The position numbers and the translations under genes are program-made. Source: Phycisphaerales bacterium (GTDB taxonomy: Bacteria > Planctomycetota > Phycisphaerae > Tepidisphaerales > Tepidisphaeraceae). From it: a DNA stretch of 64,000 bases. Shown piece by piece: positions 59,864 through 64,000 of this stretch. The stretch's first letter is position 1. Each line of letters begins with the position of its first letter. Location: positions 1 to 64,000 of the forward strand of contig JADYZN010000033.1 of assembly GCA_020853095.1 (NCBI GenBank), read 5' to 3'. The notes below the pieces were generated by a model. That model saw only the letters and a program-made list of their open reading frames with translations. It had not been told where the DNA came from and searched no databases.

Positions 59864-60048
59864 ACCCCCATCACGGCGATAATCGGGCTGAACCATTGTC
59901 CTGTCGCAACAAATGGCCGTTTGAGGCGTTGTAGTTCGGTTGGGGTATGCGCCATGGCGATTGGCCGAACGATCGTCCATGGGATGAACTTGGCAAGATC
60001 GAGATAAAATCCCAAGGTTATTATTTGATTGTGGTTTGGAGTTGATTG

Positions 60049-61434
60049 ATGAGATGGTTCAAACGAATTCTCCTGCTGCTGATACCACTGATATTGCTGG
60101 CGGCGGCCGCCGGGTGGTATTGGCGAAAGGATGCCGCGCCGGCCGTGTCGTATCGAACCGCGCCGGTGGTTCGAGGCGATCTGGTCGTTACCATCGGAGC
60201 GACCGGCACGGTTGAGCCGGAGGAGGTGATCGATGTCGGAGCGCAGGTGGCCGGGCAGATTGTCTCCTTTGGCAAGGACAACCACGGCAAAACCATCGAT
60301 TACGGATCATCGGTGCAAAAGGGGATGGTGCTTGCGCAGATTGATGACACGCTGTACACCGCCGACGTGACCGAGGCCGAGGCGCAACTGGAGCAGGCGC
60401 AGGCGGGCGTCAAGCGGGCGGAAGCGGACCTCAAGCAGATGCGGGCCAAATTCGCGCAGGCCCAAAGCGACTGGAAACGGGCCGAAAAGCTCGGACCATC
60501 GGATGCCCTGGCCGAATCCAGCTATGACAATTACAAGGCCGTCTATGAGACCGCCGACGCCAATGTCAGCATCGCCGAGGCGGCGATCGTGCAGGCAAAG
60601 GCGGCGGTGGATCAGGCCCAATCCACCCTCAAACGGGCACAGCGCAATCTGGCGTTCTGCACGATACGGTCTCCCGTTGATGGGGTGATCATCGACCGGC
60701 GGGTGAACATCGGGCAGACGGTCGTTTCGAGCCTCAATGCGCCAAGTTTGTTTCTGATCGCCAAGGATTTGAAGCAGATGCAGGTCTGGGTGGCGGTCAA
60801 CGAGGCGGACATTGGCAGCATCCGGCCGGAACAACCGGTGACGTTCACGGTGGATTCGTTTCCCGGCCAGATGTTTCATGGAAGCGTGAACAAGGTTCGC
60901 CTCAACGCTTCGATGACCCAAAACGTCGTGACGTATACGGTGGAGGTGAACACCGACAATGCCAATGGGAAATTGCTGCCTTATCTGACGGCCAACGTGC
61001 AGTTTGAAGTCAACCGGCGGGATGGGGTGCTGATGGTTCCCAATGCGGCGTTGCGATGGACGCCACAGGAGCGACAGATCGCGCCCGATGCGCAAAAAAT
61101 GGAACAACCGGCCGGCCCGACAACCCAGCCACACCACGGGCCGCGCATGGCGACGCTGTGGGTGGCCGACGGGACGTTTGTCAGGCCGGTCAACGTGCAG
61201 GTGGGGTTGACGGATGGGTCGCAGACGCAGGTCAGCGGGGATCAGGTCAAGGAAGGGATGGAGGTGGTGACCGGTGAGATGCGGCCGGATGAGGTCGGGG
61301 GTGGGGATGCGGCGGGCAACAATCCGTTCGCGCCGCGAATACCAAGGCGACGGGCGGCCAATACGAGTGTTGAAAACCGCGGCGGCGGGGGCAGCGCGGG
61401 TGGAACACACGGCGGCGGACCAGGAGCGCATTAA
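60049..61434 (+). CDS. Periplasmic adaptor of ABC efflux system (MacA/HlyD-like)
   Basis: 461 aa. N-terminal membrane anchor (residues ~7-25). HlyD-type layout: barrel-sandwich start VTIGATGTVEPEEVIDVGAQVAG, coiled-coil hairpin ~95-190 (AEAQLEQAQAGVKRAEADLK, SIAEAAIVQAKAAVDQAQSTLKRAQ), CTIRSPVDGVIIDRRVNIGQTV, then beta-barrel. A Pro/Gly-rich tail with RRR at the end (~410-461) is unusual. It links the inner-membrane ABC complex to the outer-membrane channel encoded downstream. Confidence 0.92.
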   Translation: MRWFKRILLLLIPLILLAAAAGWYWRKDAAPAVSYRTAPVVRGDLVVTIGATGTVEPEEVIDVGAQVAGQIVSFGKDNHGKTIDYGSSVQKGMVLAQIDDTLYTADVTEAEAQLEQAQAGVKRAEADLKQMRAKFAQAQSDWKRAEKLGPSDALAESSYDNYKAVYETADANVSIAEAAIVQAKAAVDQAQSTLKRAQRNLAFCTIRSPVDGVIIDRRVNIGQTVVSSLNAPSLFLIAKDLKQMQVWVAVNEADIGSIRPEQPVTFTVDSFPGQMFHGSVNKVRLNASMTQNVVTYTVEVNTDNANGKLLPYLTANVQFEVNRRDGVLMVPNAALRWTPQERQIAPDAQKMEQPAGPTTQPHHGPRMATLWVADGTFVRPVNVQVGLTDGSQTQVSGDQVKEGMEVVTGEMRPDEVGGGDAAGNNPFAPRIPRRRAANTSVENRGGGGSAGGTHGGGPGAH

Positions 61435-61465
61435 ACAGAGCCTCAAACCCCAGGCGGAGCGGTCG

Positions 61466-62191
61466 ATGCAATTGATCGAATTAAAGGATGTTTACAAGAC
61501 CTACCACCTGGGCGAGATGGATGTGCCGGTGTTGAAAGGGGTGTCGCTGGAGGTTGCCCGTGGGGAACTGGTGGCGTTGATGGGGGCCAGCGGGTCGGGC
61601 AAGAGCACGTTGATGAACATTCTGGGATGTCTGGATCGGCCCACATCCGGTGAATACTGGCTGGATGATCAACTCGTCAGCGGATTGCCGCGAAATGAAT
61701 TGGCGCACATCCGCAATCAGAAGATCGGGTTTGTGTTCCAGAGTTTCAACCTGCTTCCACGCACCAGCGCGCTGGAAAACGTGATGATGCCGATGACGTA
61801 CAACGCGCGGGGAATTTCAGATCGCGAGTCGAGGCGGCGGGCGATCGCCCTGCTGGAGCGCGTGGGGCTGGGAGACCGGATTCACCATCACCCTTCCCAA
61901 CTGTCGGGCGGCCAGCAGCAGCGCGTGGCGATCGCGCGGGCGCTGATCAATCAGCCGCCGCTGTTGTTCGCCGATGAGCCGACGGGAAACCTGGACTCGC
62001 ACACCAGCGAGGAGGTTTTGAAGATGTTTCAGCGATTGAACGCCGAGGAGGGGATCACGATCATCCTGGTGACGCACGATGCGGAAGTGGCCGAACATGC
62101 GGGGCGGACAATCCGGATCCGGGATGGGCTGATCGAATCCGGCGCGTTCGCGCACGAAGGATCAATGGCCGGAGCCGGAGGGGCGATATGA
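61466..62191 (+). CDS. ABC transporter ATP-binding protein (MacB-type)
   Basis: 241 aa from ATG 61466, with GGAG eight bases upstream; a longer frame overlapping the adaptor gene is open but not needed. Walker A GASGSGKST near 40-48, Q-loop FQSFNLLPR, ABC signature LSGGQQQRVAIARALI and Walker B LLFADEPTGNLD, with H-loop VTHDAE. Typical of the lipoprotein-release/MacB type. E. coli MacB is a fusion of this and the permease; here they are separate. Overlaps the permease gene by four bases. Confidence 0.95.
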   Translation: MQLIELKDVYKTYHLGEMDVPVLKGVSLEVARGELVALMGASGSGKSTLMNILGCLDRPTSGEYWLDDQLVSGLPRNELAHIRNQKIGFVFQSFNLLPRTSALENVMMPMTYNARGISDRESRRRAIALLERVGLGDRIHHHPSQLSGGQQQRVAIARALINQPPLLFADEPTGNLDSHTSEEVLKMFQRLNAEEGITIILVTHDAEVAEHAGRTIRIRDGLIESGAFAHEGSMAGAGGAI

Positions 62192-63564
62192 GGTCGGTCC
62201 GCACGTTTATGACCGCATTTCGCGCGATCCGCCGCAACATCATGCGGGCGGTGTTGACGACGCTGGGGATCGTCATCGGCGTCGGAGCGGTGATCGCGAT
62301 GATGGAGATCGGCAAGGGGTCATCCACCGCGATCCAGCAGTCGGTCGCCAGCATGGGGGCGAACAACCTGCTGATATTTCCCGGAACCGCCTCCAGCGCG
62401 GGGGTGAGTTTCGGTTCGGGGAGCATCATGACGCTGACGCCGCAGGATGCGGAGGCGATTTTGCGGGATTGCCCGGCGGTGGGCACGGCCGCGCCGATCG
62501 TACGGGTCCGCACGCAGGTGATTTACGGCGGGCGGAATTGGGTTCCACAGACCATTTATGGAACCACGCCGATGTACCTCGATGTGAGGGATTGGAACAC
62601 GCTGGCCGAGGGAGAGCCGTTTACCGACCGGGATGTGCGCAACGGCAGCAAGGTTTGTCTGATCGGCCAGACGCTGGTGCGGCAGTTGTTTGACGAACAG
62701 TCGCCGCTGGATAAGGAAATTCGCATCAACAACGTCTCGTTTCGGGTGGTTGGCGTGTTGTCACGCAAGGGGGCGAACATGATGGGATCGGATCAGGATG
62801 ACATCATTCTGGCGCCGTGGACGGCGATCAAATATCGCGTCTCCGGTTCGTCCGCCCAGTCGGTCAACCAGAGCGCCGCCGCCAAAACCGACACGTCGCA
62901 GCAGGTGAACAGCCTGAACAACCTGTATCCCAGCAGCGGGGTGCAACTTTACCCCGCCCCATCGCCCACGCAGGCGGCCGACACCCCTCTGCCGGTGCGG
63001 TTCACCAACGTGGATCAGATTGTCGCGGCCGCCCGATCGACGGCACAGATTCCGATGGCGGTCGAACAGATCACCGACCTGCTGCGCGAACGCCATCGCA
63101 TCCGGGCGGGTCAACCGGATGATTTTATCATTCGAGACTTGACCGAATTGACCAGCGCCCTGTCGGGAACATCCGCGTTGATGACCAAGCTGCTGTTGTG
63201 CGTGGCGTTGATCTCGCTGGTGGTGGGCGGCGTGGGGATCATGAACATCATGCTGGTGTCGGTAACCGAACGCACGCGCGAAATCGGTTTGCGGATGGCG
63301 GTGGGAGCTCGCGGGAGCGACATTCTCCGGCAGTTTCTGACCGAGGCGGTGGTGCTGTGCCTGGCGGGCGGGGCGTTGGGCATTCTGCTGGGTTGGGGCA
63401 GCTCGCGGCTGGTGACGATGCTGCTGCGCTGGCCGACCGAATCATCGCCGGAGGCCATCCTGGCGGCGGTGGCGGTGTCGTTTTTTGTCGGGGTGGTGTT
63501 TGGGTTTTATCCCGCATGGAAAGCCTCGCGGCTGGACCCGATCGAGGCGTTGCGCTATGAATGA
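62188..63564 (+). CDS. ABC transporter permease (MacB/FtsX type)
   Basis: 458 aa. First membrane segment at ~20-45 (AVLTTLGIVIGVGAVIAMME), then a large periplasmic MacB_PCD domain to ~330 (SVASMGANNLLIFPGTAS, MTLTPQDAEAIL), and three C-terminal segments (LLLCVALISLVVGGVGIMNIMLVSV, AVVLCLAGGALGILLGW and the last one ending PAWKASRLDPIEALRYE). The coupling EALRYE-like end is typical of FtsX permeases. Together with the ATPase it forms an export pump. Its last seven bases overlap the outer-membrane channel gene. Confidence 0.94.
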   Translation: MRSVRTFMTAFRAIRRNIMRAVLTTLGIVIGVGAVIAMMEIGKGSSTAIQQSVASMGANNLLIFPGTASSAGVSFGSGSIMTLTPQDAEAILRDCPAVGTAAPIVRVRTQVIYGGRNWVPQTIYGTTPMYLDVRDWNTLAEGEPFTDRDVRNGSKVCLIGQTLVRQLFDEQSPLDKEIRINNVSFRVVGVLSRKGANMMGSDQDDIILAPWTAIKYRVSGSSAQSVNQSAAAKTDTSQQVNSLNNLYPSSGVQLYPAPSPTQAADTPLPVRFTNVDQIVAAARSTAQIPMAVEQITDLLRERHRIRAGQPDDFIIRDLTELTSALSGTSALMTKLLLCVALISLVVGGVGIMNIMLVSVTERTREIGLRMAVGARGSDILRQFLTEAVVLCLAGGALGILLGWGSSRLVTMLLRWPTESSPEAILAAVAVSFFVGVVFGFYPAWKASRLDPIEALRYE

Positions 63565-64000
63565 TCGTCGATTCAGGCATTTTGGAACCGCAACGGCGGC
63601 GTTGTCGTCGTTGCTGTTGTTTAGCGGATGCATGGTGGGGCCGGATTATCAACGGCCCAAGGTGGATTCTCCCGCGGCCTGGTCGGGGCCGACGACAACC
63701 ATGGCCGCCACGACGCAGGCCACCACCGCGGCCACCCGGCCGGTTGAACTGGCGCGCTGGTGGTTGTCGTTCAAAGACCCGGTGCTGGATTCGCTGGTTG
63801 ATCGCGCGGTCCGGTCAAACCTGGATTTGTTGCAGGCGTCGGCGCGGGTTCGACAGGCCCGCGCGGCACGGGGCGTGGTGGCTTCCTCGTTCTGGCCCGG
63901 GGTTGATGTCGGCGGCTCCTACACGCGCAGCGGAGGGGGCAATCGCTCGAATTTGCCCGGATCTTCGCAAGACCTGTATCGAGCTGGGCTGGATGCCACG
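63557..64000 (+). CDS. Outer-membrane efflux lipoprotein (NodT/TolC type), partial
   Basis: 148 codons to the right edge. ATG 63557 overlaps the permease stop. Signal peptide with lipobox LLLFSGCMVGPDY, typical of NodT family proteins (GC-x-x-GPDY), then the start of the outer-membrane efflux domain with FKDPVLDSLVDRAVRSNLDL and ASARVRQARAARG coiled-coil. A threonine/alanine-rich linker (GPTTTMAATTQATTAATRP) follows residue ~45. It completes the tripartite exporter; most of the barrel and hairpin lies outside the window. Confidence 0.9.
   Translation, partial: MNDRRFRHFGTATAALSSLLLFSGCMVGPDYQRPKVDSPAAWSGPTTTMAATTQATTAATRPVELARWWLSFKDPVLDSLVDRAVRSNLDLLQASARVRQARAARGVVASSFWPGVDVGGSYTRSGGGNRSNLPGSSQDLYRAGLDAT

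Overview
The window looks like chromosomal DNA of a GC-rich planctomycete-type bacterium, most likely of the Phycisphaerae side of Planctomycetota. This rests on family content only: secreted proteins ending in VPEP sorting signals (PEP-CTERM), class III pseudopilins with the H-X9-DG type C-terminus, DUF4838 and DUF6259 glycan-active proteins, and a DUF1580 protein in the mobile element. No rRNA is present to confirm it.

Layout. (1) 1-5164: glycan cassette A, with a LacI regulator, PEP-CTERM LamG protein, pseudopilin and DUF4838 protein (cut by the left edge) on the minus strand, and a divergent MGH1-like glycosidase. (2) 5247-5717: ndk. (3) 5638-15267: a tightly packed minus-strand operon of glycosyltransferases, methyltransferases, an acyltransferase and an asparagine-synthase-like amidotransferase, probably for a surface polysaccharide; a permuted HldE-like heptose kinase/nucleotidyltransferase gene is divergent at 15402-16949. 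(4) 16954-19794: DUF3467 protein, a PARG-like protein and an MgtC/DUF4010 membrane protein. (5) 19845-32844: cassette B, the longest: LacI, PEP-CTERM, pseudopilin, sialidase-cupin, Na+/solute symporter, unknown TIM-barrel-like protein, M24 peptidase and DUF6259 hydrolase, with a divergent esterase. (6) 33031-36568: housekeeping genes (PilZ protein, dihydroorotase, secreted protein, DUF167, NAD kinase). (7) 36665-42555: tRNA-Pro and a 5.9 kb integrative element flanked by a 61-bp direct repeat of the tRNA 3' half. (8) 42697-52902: cassette C, with PEP-CTERM, pseudopilin, DUF4838, GH1, two amidohydrolases, SDR and enolase-superfamily enzyme, and a divergent GntR regulator. (9) 52915-59863: cassette D, with GntR, pseudopilin, DNRLRE PEP-CTERM and a CBM9-containing large protein, and a divergent lipoprotein. 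(10) 60049-64000: a MacA-MacB-TolC type tripartite ABC exporter, cut by the right edge.

The main pattern is that cassettes A-D repeat one plan: a one-component sugar-type regulator, one PEP-CTERM protein, one pseudopilin, then secreted glycan-active enzymes and catabolic genes. A GC-rich hairpin lies 12-31 bases after each PEP-CTERM stop codon, and A-C have a recognisable promoter with a palindrome over the start region. A and B share a divergent promoter design in which one TTGTCAA heptamer supplies both -35 elements. By analogy with polysaccharide-utilisation loci, I infer that each cassette puts its own surface protein and pseudopilin next to the enzymes for one glycan. This is a hypothesis from repeated architecture, not a demonstrated function.

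The tRNA-Pro element is the second notable system. It carries a tyrosine integrase, a DUF1580 helix-turn-helix protein, a RepB-type primase/DUF3987 protein and four small genes joined by 4-base overlaps. No capsid or conjugation genes are seen, so it looks like a minimal replicating integrative element or satellite.
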